A stretch of DNA of 64,000 nucleotides, taken from the NCBI GenBank assembly GCA_963402885.1, contig OY727099.1, positions 10,218,001 through 10,282,000 of the forward strand, in the 5' to 3' direction. Below the pieces are notes generated by a model. It ran no database searches and had not been told where the DNA came from. It saw only the letters and a list, made by a program, of their open reading frames with translations. The position numbers were made by a program, and so were the translations under genes. Origin of the DNA: Antedon bifida. Taxonomy: Eukaryota > Echinodermata > Crinoidea > Comatulida > Antedonidae. Shown piece after piece: positions 1 to 13,217 of the stretch (positions are counted from its first letter, which is position 1; every line of letters begins with the position of its first letter).

Positions 1-505
1 TGTGAAGCTACAGTGGTTAAAAAATAACAAAACAATTCAAGATGTTGTGCAGAAAGATACTACTACTTTCACTTATTTAAATTACACGTTTACACTAACA
101 GTTGATGATTTAAATAGTACATTCATATGTAATAATGGTATTAACAGTTGTAAATTGACAAGCACCTATGATCAACAGAAAAGCACGATCTCAAAAACTG
201 ATTTACAAACTCAGCCTACAGATTTACCGTCTTCTAGTTGCTTAAACTTACCAATCATTATTACTGTTAGCATTGTAAATGTTGTATTTTCAACTGTTTG
301 TCTTCTTGTTGGTCTTTACTATTGTAAGAGGAGAATCATCAAGAAAGATGCAACGAATAGTGCTTCTGGACAACAGCAAACACAGCAGCAGAGTTTGGAT
401 CCAATTGGACATTATTATGATGATGCACAAATTGAATCGCAGGAACATCATTATGAAACCCATATTGAACCACAGTATGACTATACTGATTCTGGAGCTG
501 TTTGA
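1..505 (+). CDS. Ig-domain type I receptor, 3' part (cut by window edge)
   Basis: This is the C-terminal part of the two-Ig receptor family that fills the first 36 kb; the 5' part lies outside the window. The frame opens inside Ig domain 2 at the conserved LQWLKN tryptophan, runs through LTVDDLNSTFICNNG (the second Ig cysteine), a Thr/Ser/Pro-rich stalk, a transmembrane helix beginning LPIIITVSIVNVVFS, a basic stop-transfer (CKRRIIKKD), and a tail with tyrosines in YYDDA, YETH and YDYT contexts, ending SGAV. The tail matches the copies at 20319 and 24272 but has YDYT where they have YDYA. None of the tyrosines fits a strict ITIM or ITAM. The likely role, a cell-surface recognition receptor, is inferred from the domain layout only. 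Confidence 0.8.
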   Translation, partial: VKLQWLKNNKTIQDVVQKDTTTFTYLNYTFTLTVDDLNSTFICNNGINSCKLTSTYDQQKSTISKTDLQTQPTDLPSSSCLNLPIIITVSIVNVVFSTVCLLVGLYYCKRRIIKKDATNSASGQQQTQQQSLDPIGHYYDDAQIESQEHHYETHIEPQYDYTDSGAV

Positions 506-2292
506 AACCTCTGGTTATGGTATGATGGTGTCAACAAATCCATCACATCTTTCTGAATAAACTATTATATCTCATTTTTAATCATGTAAACTATAGTCGA
601 TCCTATACAATTGAATAATATTAAATAAACCACAGCTAGTTAGATTATGATTAAACAGATATGAATAAATACTTTTGTGGAAAATGACACGTTATGATGA
701 ATCTACAAGTATTCCCTGTCGTGAAATAATACGTCACGTAGGACAAAAAACAAATTCGTTAAATTTAATAAATTAAAATTGTTAGGATATTTTTGCTATG
801 ATAAATATATAAAATATATAAAAAAGTGTGTATGTATACTATACTTTTTACCAAGGGCAGCATGAATGTAAAACAAAATTAGGGCCATTTGCCTTTTAAA
901 GTTACAGTATTATAAATAATCTTTAGCTGACCGAATTTATTTGTATCGCATTTCTGTTACTTATTGTTACTGTTACTATTATTCTTTATGATGAATAAAT
1001 AAACGGACTAAAATATCGAATGAATTGTTTGTGCAAAAAAGACGAACAAATAAGGAAGTTAACGTCAACATAACAGGGAAATAACAATTCAATAAGGAAA
1101 GAGTTAAATATTTAAAATACCAAAGCAAATGGCAAGTCATTCAAACACACCTATGTACAGTGAACTGATTAAAGTCATACCATTCAGATTCAATACATTT
1201 TACGATCATCATTATCATTATCGTTTTTTCTTAATGTTCTTGTCTTTTGAACACACAACTGAAAATAAGACTAAAATTTAGCAAATGTTTACTGTCTAAA
1301 ACATAACGAAATGGTGTCAGTGATATTTTAGTAACAATTTTTTTTAATGTCCGAACAAGAGAGGTGCTTTTTGCAGTTATAACGGAACTCAATTGATAAA
1401 AATGTACCATAGCACCTACCGTACTGTAATAACACATCTCTGATTATTTCCAATAATAGAATATAATTCTGTCAGTATTAACAGTCACTTTAGGACTTTT
1501 AGTTGTGTTTATTGTATTTTTGTATACAGTCTAGTTCAACAATAATTCTTTACAAGCATAATGAATAGTATTAGTAGGCCTAAGTGGTACACATTCCTCT
1601 CTATTATTATATTTGACAAACTTGTCAACAACAAGCTTTGTGAACTTGCAGGTACGTAAAAACGCCTACGACATTCAAAACATGATATAACAATTGATCC
1701 GATATAAATGCAAAATTAGTATTCAACCCGGGTGACGCTTCTAAAATTACAGGTATCCCCGTAACAGAGTATGAGTACTGTAATACGTTGTATGCTCCAC
1801 CTATATACTTTATGTTTTTCAACGATTTTCATGTATCACTACATACATACAGAATATGGGATACAATATTTTAATGACTCTGTCTAGAATAGGTATATTC
1901 TTGTGACAGATTGCACTCATGCCTGCCTATAAATAGTAATAATTAACTATCTATAAGGGATACAACGGGAACCCCTGTGACAGATTGCACCCCGCTATAA
2001 TTTAACAGTAATAATTAACTAAACTATCCATTATAAAGGGATACAATATTTTACGGGTGAACCATTTTACGGGCTGTCTAGAATAGTAGGTATCCCCGTG
2101 ACAGATGCACCCCTATATAGATGCACTCTGTTACGGAGATATACCTGACATGTTTGGGCATGCTTTTAAACCTCTCGATATTTCATATTTCCACGTTGGG
2201 ATGTCTGGTGTTATTTGAATAAGAAAAAAAAGACAAACATAGTCATAACAGAATCAACACACAGAATCAGCATATAACATAATTAATTTGAA
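506..2292. other. intergenic spacer, 3' flank of one receptor and 5' flank of the next
   Basis: No gene seen. The first ~900 bases repeat, with substitutions and small indels, the 3' flanks of the other receptor copies (7872 on, 21369 on, 25304 on), including an AATAAA just after the stop codon. The later part holds the array repeat R1. The last ~45 bases are the conserved leader (agaatcaacacacagaatc and an AT-rich stretch) found just before most receptor start codons. Short open frames here are not conserved between copies. Confidence 0.6.
1738..2140 (+). repeat. array repeat R1 (ggtatccccgt / gacagattgcacccc block)
   Basis: A block of short related sentences such as 'gggatacaatattttacggg', 'gtctagaatag' and 'gacagattgcacccc' occurs here several times and again at about 9060-9460, 15535-15930, 22620-22975 and, shorter, 26870-27050. 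It precedes receptor 5' ends, so it was probably carried along by tandem duplication of the gene unit. An inverted relative lies outside the array at 50577. Confidence 0.55.
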
Positions 2293-3891
2293 ATGGAGAG
2301 ACGTTTTGTAACACTGTTAGTTAGTGTTTTAAGGCTGCTTGTAGTTAATTCAGTTGAAGATGACTTATGATTTAGTTCAAACATTGGTTCTATAGCTCTG
2401 TTTGAGGGTGGAACAGGCCAACTAAAATGCTCAGTATCAGACATGATCAAATATACAATCTCATGGTATAGAGAAACAAGAAATTGTGACAGAACAATCA
2501 TTTACAGTGATGGAATGTTGATACTGAACAACTTGGGAAGAGAACAAGAAGCATACAGCAACCATAGTAGATATGATGTTCAAATAAAACAAGTAAAAGG
2601 ACGAGATCTTGGCTATTTACTTAATGGTAATAATTACACTTGTGAAGTTAGTCTCAAGTCTACAGGTGAGATAGTACGAATATCATCTGGTGTTATTGCG
2701 GTCAGTCTAATTACCGAAAACAACCGAAAATAACCGAAAACAACCAAAACAACCGAAAACAACCATAAACAACCGAAAACAAACCGAAAACAAAATAAAA
2801 TAATCTAAATACCGAAAAAAAATTTTGTATATTTTTTTTTAATGTTGCCCTCTATTGATGGGTGTTTCTAAATACCATAACAGAGAGAAAACCGCGCGCG
2901 AAAAAGCCAAGGAATACCCTACCATCGAAATGGTAGTGTGCACAAAATACAACTAAAAATCGTACAATCAATCATTGATAACATCGCATTTACTTACAGA
3001 ATCTATAAAAATATTTGAATTTTAGTCTTTCGATTTTTGATCCTCACAATAATTGTGATTCACGTTAATCCATAGTATAGAAAGTAAATTGACTATGGTT
3101 AATCATGATCAATTTAATTATAGATTTTCAAAGATAATAATACAAAAATGATATTTTTAAGAATATTGATAATATTAGGGACTATAAAGTATACTTAAAA
3201 CCAGCTCACGATAAAGGATTCACAATAAAATCTATTCAGTAAAATTACCGTAGTCGAGTAAATAACGTTTTTATCCTTAATCACTTCAGTATTAACTTAA
3301 GTGACGAAAACCGGGGACGAAAACGCAAATTTAGGTAAAATCATTCTTTGTTTTTGAAAAGACGAAATGTGTTTTGTAAGTAAATGTAGTCTACGGTGTA
3401 TTTCATTGAATTTGTACGATTTTGAGTTGTATTTTGTGCACACTACCATTTCGTATGGTCTTCCTTGGCTTTTGCGCGCGCGGTTTTCTCTCTGTATGGT
3501 CTTAGCTTTAGAAACAATAGACATTAACAAAAATATTATACAAATTTGTTTTCGGTATTTAGATTTTTTTATTTTGTTTTCGGTTTGTTTTCGGTTTATT
3601 TTCGGTTGTTTTCCAATCTGTGAGTCAAGTGACTTTTCAACAGATTTCATTGGTTCAAGTATTAAGATGTCCTGCTATTCTGAACCTGGTAATCCAATTA
3701 TCACTGGATTTGGTCAAAGTGTGAAGCTACAGTGGTTAAAAAATAAAAAATATCAAGAAAGATACAATGATGTCCTCTGGACAACAGCAAATACAGCTGC
3801 AGAGTTTTGATCAAATTGGACGTCACGCATGAAATTGTATCGCAAACACATCATTATGAAGGTCATATTGAACCAGTGTATGACAATGCAC
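2293..3891 (+). pseudogene. two-Ig receptor pseudogene (copy A)
   Basis: The family start is intact (Met-Glu-Arg-Arg-Phe, signal peptide), but an in-frame TGA replaces GGA right after the mature start (DDL*F), where the sister at 16079 reads DDLGF. Ig domain 1 otherwise continues to STGEIVRISSGVIA. A fold-back element then interrupts the hinge. Ig domain 2 resumes near 3615, and in LQWLKNKK an internal deletion joins it directly to the cytoplasmic tail, removing the second half of Ig 2 and the transmembrane helix. The tail fragment ends in EPVYDN and runs into the 42-bp repeat. The copy at 16079 shares the insertion and the deletion, so both predate the duplication that made the pair. Confidence 0.85.
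2706..3613. mobile_element. fold-back element with ccgaaaaca-rich ends
   Basis: The sequence between the two Ig domains of the pseudogene begins with a run of accgaaaacaacc-type repeats and ends with their reverse complement (ggttgttttcc). Longer arms are also inverted: about 2780-2960 and 3420-3600 share, in opposite orientation, the gtgtgcacaaaatacaac stretch, a gcgcgcg core and the gagagaaaaccgcg stretch. About 450 bases separate the arms. This is the structure of a fold-back or long-TIR non-autonomous DNA transposon. I see no transposase frame. A few dozen bases of receptor hinge were lost at the insertion point. Confidence 0.6.
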
Positions 3892-4128
3892 AATGGCACA
3901 TAATACCGTACCTGACGAACCACACTACATCACAATGGCACATAATACCGTACCTGACGAACCACACTACATCACAATGGCATATAATACCGTACCTGAC
4001 GAACCACACTACATCACAATGGCACATAATACCGTACCTGGACGAACCACACTACATCACAATGGCACATAATACCGTACCTGACGAACCATTTCAAACA
4101 CTACATCACAATGGCACATAATCCAGTA
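3889..4128 (+). repeat. 42-bp tandem repeat (about 5 units)
   Basis: Unit: cacaatggcacataatacc followed by gtacctgacgaaccacactacat. It is 42 bp, thus 14 codons, and stays open in more than one frame (QWHIIPYLTNHTTS in the receptor-tail frame, AHNTVPDEPHYITM in another). The last unit contributes the ATG of the nuclease-fold frame that follows, so the array seems to have grown from the 5' end of that gene. Confidence 0.85.
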
Positions 4129-4701
4129 AGTACTATTTGTACGATTGGTGAGAAACTTGGAATGGTAGTTATGAAGACGACGAAGAGAAAATAAATTACT
4201 GTCAGCGTTCAGATATTATATTTTGTCAAGATTTTACTAAAGCTATGAAGCATTAACGGAGATACATTAATAACATCACATTATCCTTTAAAAGTGATGC
4301 AATTATCAGACAATGAGAGTCGACTTTGGCCTGTAAAGCTGGAAAAGGAAATCATTATCTCATGGAATAGCACATTTTATCGACCACGACAATCACCAGA
4401 AGAAAACTTTAAAGATCTTCAGGACTATGCATTTTACCTTGCTGAGAAATTTAAGTTGCCAGTCATCATTGGTGGAGACTTCAACTTAGAAGCAGACGAA
4501 GCCAGAATTAACATGATGGATCCACCAGAGGGCCTTGATCGGTACATTCGAAGTCCAGTGAACATCTTTGACAATATGGATAATCATGATTACTTTTATT
4601 TTGTGGTTCCAGCGGGAATAAAATTTAAATGCGAAGGAGCAAGTGCACGGCGACCAACAGCACCTCAGGAGATGAGACAGGTGAAGCAAACAAAACACTA
4701 G
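4111..4701 (+). pseudogene. EEP-like nuclease-fold gene, broken copy A
   Basis: Copy of the gene at 17747 with two internal losses: about 16 bases near 4153 (the GEKSYKL stretch), and about 120 bases after KAMKH near 4253, removing HSITHYLEYYD through the following segment. The downstream part is open and nearly identical to the other copy, keeping ISWNSTFYRP, VIIGGDFNLEA and HDYFYFVVP. With the losses it cannot encode the whole fold, and it lies next to another pseudogene. Confidence 0.75.
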
Positions 4702-6687
4702 GACGGACCTTGTGTGCGTAAAGAAAATAGAAGAAGAATAGCTCTTATTCGAATTTTTAGTATTCTTAGAATTTTATCATCTTTAAAATAGTGTAATACT
4801 TTAATAGCATAAACATTTTGAATTTGATTCAACAGTTTTAACATTTTTTTACTGATTATATACTAGAAGATGTTTATTTGTTAGTGTTTTAAAGTTTAAT
4901 TTTCATATTTTTAGACATTGGTCAGAACTGTTAATTTAAAGTATTATTTATGTGTTTAGAATAGGGTTGTTATCCATGATTCTTGCAATTATCGCAAATA
5001 ATTGTTTGCACTTTTAGTTTATTTTACAAAAGGGTTTGTATCTATATAAACTTTAAAACGTCTAGATATCAAAGTAACATTGAAATAATTAGTTTATTTT
5101 TTTAATTGTTAAATTAGCTAGGTTTTTGTTGGGTCTAATGATTATTAAGTTGAAACGTTTATAATTTAATCCTGTTATAAATAGATCTTTGACTTTTATT
5201 TTAATAGGTGATGAGTATTATAATGTAAGGATACTATACGGAATGTGGTGTAGTGGTATAGGGCTTCAATGAGCAGTATCGCTTGTGGCTTAGTAGAATT
5301 TCTCTGTTCCATTTAAAATTTTAAAATTAATTGTTGGCAATAGGCACTCAATGTATTAATTAGCATTCAACATATTTCACGTTATTGTGTCATTTAGGTG
5401 GTTGATAATAAACTGTATTATAGCAACGTACGAACTATAAATTCATCATGTTGGTATTTGTTGTTGCACTGACAGTAATTGCATTGTTTATGAACAACCA
5501 ATCAACAAAGAGATCGGGATGCAGAGTTCCTCCTCGTTTTGCCATGCAGGTTGTTCATTTCTGTTTATTTCTTGAAACAATCAACCAGATGGTTTGTAAA
5601 GCTCTACAAGTACAGTAGGCCTATACCGGCGATGTTTTGAGTGCACATTCCGAAGTAGGCCTATGTACAGGATATTAAAATGACCCTGAACACCCATGGA
5701 CGTTACTGAAAACATGATGGGCGTCATGATAAGCTGAACAACTGGAACCAAGCTCCTTAAAAAATAATAACTATTTTTGGCGTCTTTATCCGATCGCTAT
5801 TCGACCATATATAATGTCTTAAACACGTTAAGTTTAAGCGATCTGTCCGTCCCATTAAATCGTCTTCTGACTTTCTTTTGTATGTTTTATTGGACACAAA
5901 AATAAAAAAGCAAAGTTTGCTATCGATGATAAAATGATATAGTAATAAGTTCCATTAGGTATGAAAAACCGCACAAACCGGAGAAAATAATTAAGGTTAT
6001 GAAATTAACTACCGTACTAATTACTAACTAACTAATTAATGAACTTCGTGACGAGCAAACAGTGTCCTTAGCTCAGATAGAATTTCGATGTTGAAATTAG
6101 AATAACAGCCTACTGTTGAAATAAAAACACAATATCTAAAAGATTTTTACGCTTCATTGGAATGGAATGTATGTGTTATAAATAGTTTTGAATTTGTTAG
6201 AATTAAATACAGCACTCTACCGCTGTTTACAAAGGTGGCACCATAGCATATTATTATAACTTACTTTTGTCAATGACAATAGATGATGGCTGTTTGTGCA
6301 CTTACCAAAAATACCAACGAATCATTGAAAACCAGGAAGTTCATACCTTTAATTTAAAAATGTCAACATGATAATGTAGGTCTTGACCACTGAGGCTACG
6401 CAAGTCCCCGTGATTGTATTTATGATATGATATTAGTAATAAACAAATACTGTGAATCCATGGGAAGACGTACACATTTGAGAAGTTATCCATGTTCAGG
6501 TGACAAAATGACCTCATCTGCCTGCACAATGCCTTCTATAACTCTGTTATGCAAGGTTTCCGTTTCGTATGGAAACACCAATAATAAAATAACGGTGTCT
6601 AAAATAATAAGGAAATAATAACATGAAAACAATATTTAAAATATAGGCTTACCCAAAAAAGAAAACAGAATCAACATACAATTCAAA
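4702..6687. other. spacer between EEP copy A and the next receptor
   Basis: No gene seen. The spacer is paralogous to 18455-20318 throughout, differing by substitutions and indels. The last ~50 bases (acccaaaaaagaaaacag, then aatcaacatacaattc) are the second type of receptor 5' leader, shared with 20319, 24272 and 30523. Confidence 0.55.
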
Positions 6688-7871
6688 ATGGAAGGACGTT
6701 TTGTTTCATTGTTATTTGCTGTTTTAAGACTTTTTAGTGTCAATTCAGTTGAAGATGACCTAGGATTTAGTGCAAATACAGGCACTATAGCTATGGGTGA
6801 GGGTGCAACAGGCCAACTAAAATGCTCAGTATCAAACATGACCAAATATAAAATCTCATGGTATAGAGAAACAAGAAATGGTGACAGAACAATCATTTAC
6901 AGAGATGGAATGCTGATACTGAACAACTTGGGAAGAGAACAAGAAGCATACAGCAACCATAGTAGATATGATGTTCAAATATCACAATTACGTGGACGAG
7001 ATCTTGGTTATTTACTTAATGGTAATAATTACACTTGTGAAGTAAGCCTCAAGTCTACAGGTGAGGTAGTACTGGTACTGGTACTGGTTCAAATAACCGT
7101 CTCACAGAGACATCTGGTAGCCATTGACTTAAAGTTGGCATTTGGATGTGTTACTTTTAAATGTAGGCCTACAGTATGAGAGTGACTACTACCAAATTAC
7201 ACAGTCACAAAACAACGTCATCTGGTGTTATTGTACTTGCTCGATATATCCCATCATTGATTTACCCAATATGTGAGTCAAGTTACTTTTCAACAGATTT
7301 AATTGGTTCAAATATTAAGATGTCTTGCTATTCTGAACCTGGTAATCCAAGTGCTAATGTACTTGGTGAAAGCGTACAGCTACAGTGGTTAAAAAATAAC
7401 AAAATAATTCAAGATGTTGTGCAGCAAGATACTACTACTTTTACTTACTTAAATTACACGTTTACACTAACAGTTGATGATTTAAATAGTACATTCATAT
7501 GTAATAATGGTATTAACAGTTGTAACTTGATAAGCACCTATGATCAACAGAAAAGCACGATCCCAACAACTGATTTACAAACTCAGCCTACAGATTTACC
7601 GTCTTCTAGTTGCTTAAACTTAACAATCATTATTACTGTTAGCATTGTAAATGTTGTATTTTCAACTGTTTGTCTTCTTGTTGGTCTTTACTTTTACAAG
7701 AGGAGAATTATCAAGAAAGATGCCACGAATATAGGACAACAACAAACACAGCAGCAGAGTTTGGATCCAATTGGACATTATTATGATGATGCACAAATTG
7801 AATCGCAAGAACATCCTTATGAAACCCATATTGAACCACAGTATGACTATGCTGATTCTGGAGCTGTTTGA
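6688..7871 (+). pseudogene. two-Ig receptor with a ~140-bp insertion in the hinge
   Basis: Signal peptide and Ig domain 1 are intact to KSTGEVV, with Cys in QLKCSV, the SWYRE tryptophan and NYTCEV. A net gain of 140 bases then shifts the frame. Ig 2 (MSCYSEPG, LQWLKN, FICNNG), the transmembrane helix and the tail (YYDDAQ, YETH, YDYADSGAV) reopen in another frame from about 7200 to the stop. The insertion starts with a tactgg triplet-like repeat. It lies between a GTGAGG donor-like site (7061) and a ttttcaacag acceptor-like site ending at 7296; these sites are in matching phase, so removal by splicing would leave a readable but hinge-less receptor. Without splicing it is a pseudogene. Confidence 0.7.
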
Positions 7872-10077
7872 AACCTCTTGTTATGGTATGATGGTGTCAA
7901 GAAATCCATCACATCTTTCTGAATAAACTATTATATCTCATCTTTAATCATGTAAACTATAGTCGATCCTATACAATTGAATAATATTAAATAAACCACA
8001 GCTAGTTATAGACTATGATTATTAAACAGTTATGACTACATTATGTTTGTGGAAAAGGAACCGTTATAATGAATCTACAACTACTCGTTATCGTAACATA
8101 TACGTCACGTAGGACAGAACATATTCGTTAAAATTAATAAATTAAAATTGTTAGGATATTTTTGCTATGATAAATCCACGTGTGTATGTATACTATACTT
8201 TTTACCAACGGCAGCATGAATATTATATATAATATAAACAACATAATTATAGGGCCTTTAAAGTTACAGTATTATAAATAATCTTTAGCTGACCGAATTT
8301 ATTTGTATCGCATTTGCTGTTGTTGTGCAAAAAAGGCGAACTAATAAGGAAGTTAACGTCAACATAACAGAGAAATAACAATTCAATAAGGAAAGAGTTA
8401 AATATTTAAAATACTAAAGCAAATGGCAAGTCATTCAAACACACGTATGTACAATGAACTGTTTAAAGTCATACCATTCAGATTCAATACATTTTACGAA
8501 ATGATTCATTATCATTATCGTTATCGTTTCTTTTTTTAATGTTCTTGTCTTTTGAACAACACACTACTGAAAATAAGAATAACATTTAGTAAATGTTTAC
8601 TGTTAAAATCATAACGACATGGTGTCAGTGATATTTTAGTAACAATTTGTTTTAAATGTCCGAAAAAGAGAGGTGATTTTTGCAGTTATACGGAACTCAT
8701 GGTATGGTACGATATGGTACTCAAAGATAATAATGTACCATAGCACCTACCGTACTGTAATAACACATCTCTGATTATTTTCAATAATAGAATATAATTC
8801 TGTCAGTATTAACAGTCACTTTAGGACTTTTATCTGTGTTTATTGTATTTTTGTATACAGTCTAGTTCAACAATAATTCTTTACAAGCATAATGAATAGT
8901 ATTAGTAGGCCTACGTGGTACACATTCCTCTCTATTATTATATTTGACAAACTTGTCAACAACATGCTTTGTGAACTTGCAGGTACGTAAAAACGCCTAC
9001 GACATTCAAAACATGATATAATAATTGATCCGATATAAATGCAAAACTATTCTACCCGGGTGACGCTTCTAAAATTGCAGATATCTCCGTACAGAGTATG
9101 AGTACTGTAATACGTTGTATGCTCCACCTATACTTTATGTTTCTCAAAGACTTTCATGTATCACTGCATATATACAGAATATGTTAAGGGCTCTGTCTAG
9201 AATAGGTATAGGCCTATTCTTGTAACAGATTGCACCCCTTCATGTCTGCCTATAAATAGTAATAATTAACTATCTATAAGGGATACAACGGAAACCCAGA
9301 TTGCACCCCCTTTAAAGTAACAGTAATAATTAACTAAACTATCCATTATAAAGGGATACAATATTTTACGGGTGAACCATTTTACGGGATGTTTAGAATA
9401 TTAGGTGTCCCCGTGACAGATGCACCCCTATATAGATGCACTCTGTTAGGGGGATACCTGTCATTCTAGAACCCTCGAGGTTCAATTTTCTGGTATTTGT
9501 CAAAAATAGATTGTTATTGTTATTCACCAAAAAAAAGAAAATGTTGTTTTAGGATGGTGGTTCAGTCCTCAAAAACATAAAATTGTCAATGCTCGTCGTG
9601 TAGGCCTACTAAACATGATTGATATATTGAAAGGATGATCAGTGTGATAAAAAATAATTACGATTTATAATGTTGTGGCCAGCTATGATTGCTATTACTT
9701 TAGATAGACATAAGAGAATGGAGAGAATACTAATATCGGTCCTTGTTTATAATTAATTCATGTGTTGTTTATTAAGTGAAATAATGAGTTGGCGCCACAT
9801 TTTCCGCCTTTTTAACGCCTCACATACCTTTTTTGTTTAATGTATAGATGCTAATAACTTTAGATTTTTAAATGCGCCCTCTATGACTGTCAATAAGATT
9901 TATTTTCAAATTGTCATAGCGTCCTCTATTGTTTGGACATGCTTTTATAACCTCTCGATATTTCATTTTTCCAAGTTTAGTTGGAAGTCTTGTGTTTGAA
10001 TAATAAGAATAAATACAAAAATAGGCCTAACGGAATCAACACACAGAATCAACATAATATAACATAAATAATTTGAA
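7872..10077. other. intergenic spacer with R1 repeats
   Basis: No gene seen. It repeats the family 3' flank (AATAAA shortly after the stop), then R1 at about 9060-9460, then a block (about 9480-9960) also seen at 22990-23420 and 27060-27470: attcaccaaa, tcctcaaaaacat, 'gcgccctctatgact' and related phrases. The position around 8640 is the unoccupied version of the site that carries the SINE at 26081. Confidence 0.55.
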
Positions 10078-10403
10078 ATGGAGGGACGTTTTGTAACACT
10101 GTTAGTTGGTGTTTTAAGGCTGCTTATAGTTACTTTAGTTGAAGATGAAACATTGGTTCTATAGCTCTTAGTCAGGCTGGAACAGGCCAATTAGAATGCT
10201 CAGTATCAAACATGACAAAATATACAATCTCATGGTATAGAGAAACAAGAAATGGTGACAGAACAATCATTTGCCGAGATGGAATGATGATACTGAACAA
10301 CTTGGGAAGAGAACAAGAAGCATACAGCCACCATAATGATGTTAAAATAAGACAAGCACGTGGACGAGATCTTGGTTATTTTCTTAATGGTAATAATTTC
10401 ACA
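10078..10403 (+). pseudogene. receptor 5' fragment (signal peptide and most of Ig 1)
   Basis: Begins with the usual start (MEGRFVTLLVG) and leader. A deletion after VEDE removes the DLGFSS part and breaks the frame, which reopens at MTKYTISWYRETRNGD. Homology stops abruptly at GNNFT, just before the second Ig 1 cysteine. Ig 2, membrane helix and tail are absent. It belongs to the set of 5'-only copies in the array. Confidence 0.8.
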
Positions 10404-13110
10404 CGATTTAACAGTATTATTTTATTGATACATTTAGGGACTATATAGAATATAATATCGAATTGAATTGTTATTATATGCTGACTATAATTGTATTTTT
10501 TTTACAGACACTTTATAGGTTTAAGAATTTAGTAAACAAACAAAAGACTCACCTCATCTGTGAAAATTGCATTTTCGTTTTAAAGAATTTAAGTACTTCA
10601 AACGTATTACTTTATAACCATTTGTGGCATAATTTTATACCGACATGTTTATAAACTAATTACGATGCTAGAAGTACATATACTATGATTATTGTATCGT
10701 AAAGACCTAACATTTGAATTTTCGCTTAAAAGATAAAATAATACTTCAAATTTATTTTTATATAACCCATTTCTGCAATTCATTTTGAATTAATTTGAAT
10801 GCATTAATGTAATATAATAATTTTATAAACCGATGCTTATATAACATTTATTACGATACTAATGCATATTAATATGATTATTGTATTAAATATTGTTTGT
10901 TTCAGAGCCCCAATTTGCATTTAGGCCTACTTTTCTTGCAAACAGATAGGCCTACTAACTCGAATGCTCTACCAAGTTATACACGCCAAAATAGACATAA
11001 GCTATTTCTTAATATGAATTTGGAATGTAGTGTTAAATCGTAAGTTTGGTATATAAGTTTAAAGTGTTAATTCATTTTAATACGGTAGGTAGGTCTATAC
11101 ATTTTGAAGAAAGGGAATTTGCTACCCAGTGATAATATTTATGTCAAACCTGTGGATATACTGATGATAATAAGATGATATATCGACCCAGAATTCTAAA
11201 CGCATTGTTGCTCCAGTCTTTTCTATCGTGAAATTAGAATAACATTACTAAACACGCCATATCTATAAATATATGTTCTTTTATCATATAGAATAATTGA
11301 TGATTTTTAGTTCGTAAATTTCATGCCGGTACTGTCCTCGTTGGAACGTTATTTCACAACTGGAACATTTTATTTGTAAACAGTTCGTTTCTGTACATGA
11401 CACAATTTAAAGTTTCATGCTTCATCTGGCCAATTATGTTATTATATTTCCTATTATCAATTTGTTCTCATTCAGGACAACAGGCAAATAAAAGAAACTA
11501 TATAGTGTCTCTATAGTGTCTTTAAAATCTGCAAAATCATGTATTTGTATATACACCGACATTTTAGTTTTGTTATAAAATAATAAATGCAAGTTAGATA
11601 TTCTTGAGTTTTTAGTAAACACGTACCTTATTCAATGTATGATAACCCATGTGTGACCCATTTATTCCATTATTTGGCTTACGATAACAGAGCCACATTA
11701 TGATTATTAAGTGTTTGTCTTTATATTAGAATTCCTGTTATTAAATTCCATAGGGCAAAAAAGTGCTTTCTCAATATTCTTAAACACGTACTGTAGGCCT
11801 AACTAGAAAATACATCAGTTTTTAATTCACAGTTGTTAATTTTTACAAACTCTCCATTTCTAGAGTATGGTGGCAAATGAAATGTTCACAACAAGTATGA
11901 AAAGAAATGCTGCAGTCGCGTGCTCAAATTTGAGTTAGTTTTTACCGACCGACCGACCAACCGACCGACATAGTGAGCTGTAGAGTCGCGTTGCACGCGA
12001 CTAAAAACGAACCAACTTGTACTTGAATATTTCAGAAGTTTTGCAAAAGTACACATATTTCAAGTTCTTGCACATTAGGAAATTGATGTGGCAAACGCTA
12101 GCAACATCACTATTAGACCTTTTAGCCCAGATTGTCAATATAACTCTGCCTAACGTGTGCTTTATTTGCACTTTGTAAATTGCTACTTGTTATACTAAGA
12201 ATACCTTTGTGTCCTGTGTTTTAAATTGTGTTCATTTTGAAATTTTTTCTTTTACAACCTATTTTTGATTTTGAGTATCGTATAGCTCGCTGTTATTGCC
12301 GTTTTAGCATTTTATTATTGTATTTTATATAGTTTGTATTTTATACTTCTCTTTCGGTAGGTTTTTGAAATAAATAAATAAAATGAACTGTAAGCGGAGG
12401 ACGCTTTCGAAGTTTATTAGTTTATTAGTTATCATTTTGTTAAGGGAAGCAATCGCGCCGCCTATCACTCATTCCAACATTTTAGGCCCATACCATTTTG
12501 TCACTAACAATTACATTTCAGTTCTTCCTCTTGTTGTCAAGATGTATACTTTTGTATACGGCCACCGAACAATATCTGTATCAACCATAATAACTTTAAA
12601 TATGATTGTCATAAGTGTATGTTTTAGCATAAGACCAATTTATATTACATATGATTATAATTATCATAAATTCAACCACTACATTTCAAATCTGCAAACA
12701 ATATATTGTTATTTTACAAACAACAGTAATTTTAGTTGCTTTAAACATTTTTATTCATACGTACGTCATTTGCCAATAAACTAGACCTCTGTAGTTATTT
12801 CTGACATTATAGTATTATAATAATAAGTATTATACTATTATTTCCGTAGAGGCTTTTAACCTATTTCTGCAATTCATTTTCTTTCAATGTCCATAATAAT
12901 GTTGCCATTATCGTATTATAATCTGCCATGTAAAGTAAGGCACGCCACTAGTATTCCTAACCCATGATACGCGACAGCTCACTTGAGCCGTAAGGATATA
13001 AACGAAATCCAATCAGTCGAGCCGTCGCTTGTCATTGGTCAAATTGTGCTTACGTAATATATGTATAATAACGATTTTACAATTTGTTGTTGATGGTTCT
13101 ATAAGAAAAG
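10404..13110. other. gene-poor AT-rich spacer
   Basis: Mostly unique-looking AT-rich sequence with no gene I can support. It contains one inverted-repeat element (11912) and scattered taggcctac words. A 133-codon open frame at 12383 lacks any recognisable domain and is listed among the rejected items. Confidence 0.5.
11912..12008. repeat. short inverted-repeat element with gaccgaccgacc core
   Basis: Ends gcagtcgcgtgc and gcacgcgactaaaaac are inverted relative to each other (agtcgcgtgc / gcacgcgact). Inside are a caaatttg palindrome and a run of cgac-type tetramers. A length of about 97 bp and no coding capacity fit a non-autonomous element. Confidence 0.5.
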
Positions 13111-13118
13111 TATAAATA
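13111..13118 (+). promoter_or_regulatory. TATA box of the EEP-like gene
   Basis: TATAAATA lies 107 bases before the ATG at 13218. A start of transcription near 13140-13150 would give a short leader. It is the clearest TATA box beside an open gene in the array region. Confidence 0.5.
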
Positions 13119-13217
13119 ATACAACACATACATAATATTCATTCAATTTGATTGGACACACTGAGTGAACATAATAATTATAATCCTAGATAATATTTAG
13201 TCAATCGACCTACTACA

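Noticed and set aside
3297-3650. Open frames on both strands across the fold-back element (also 16592-17165)
   Set aside because: They follow the ccgaaaaca repeats and differ between the two copies; no domain.
12383-12784. A 133-codon open frame with a hydrophobic N-terminus
   Set aside because: No recognisable domain, no paralogue in the array, composition typical of translated AT-rich sequence; a short secreted or membrane peptide cannot be excluded.
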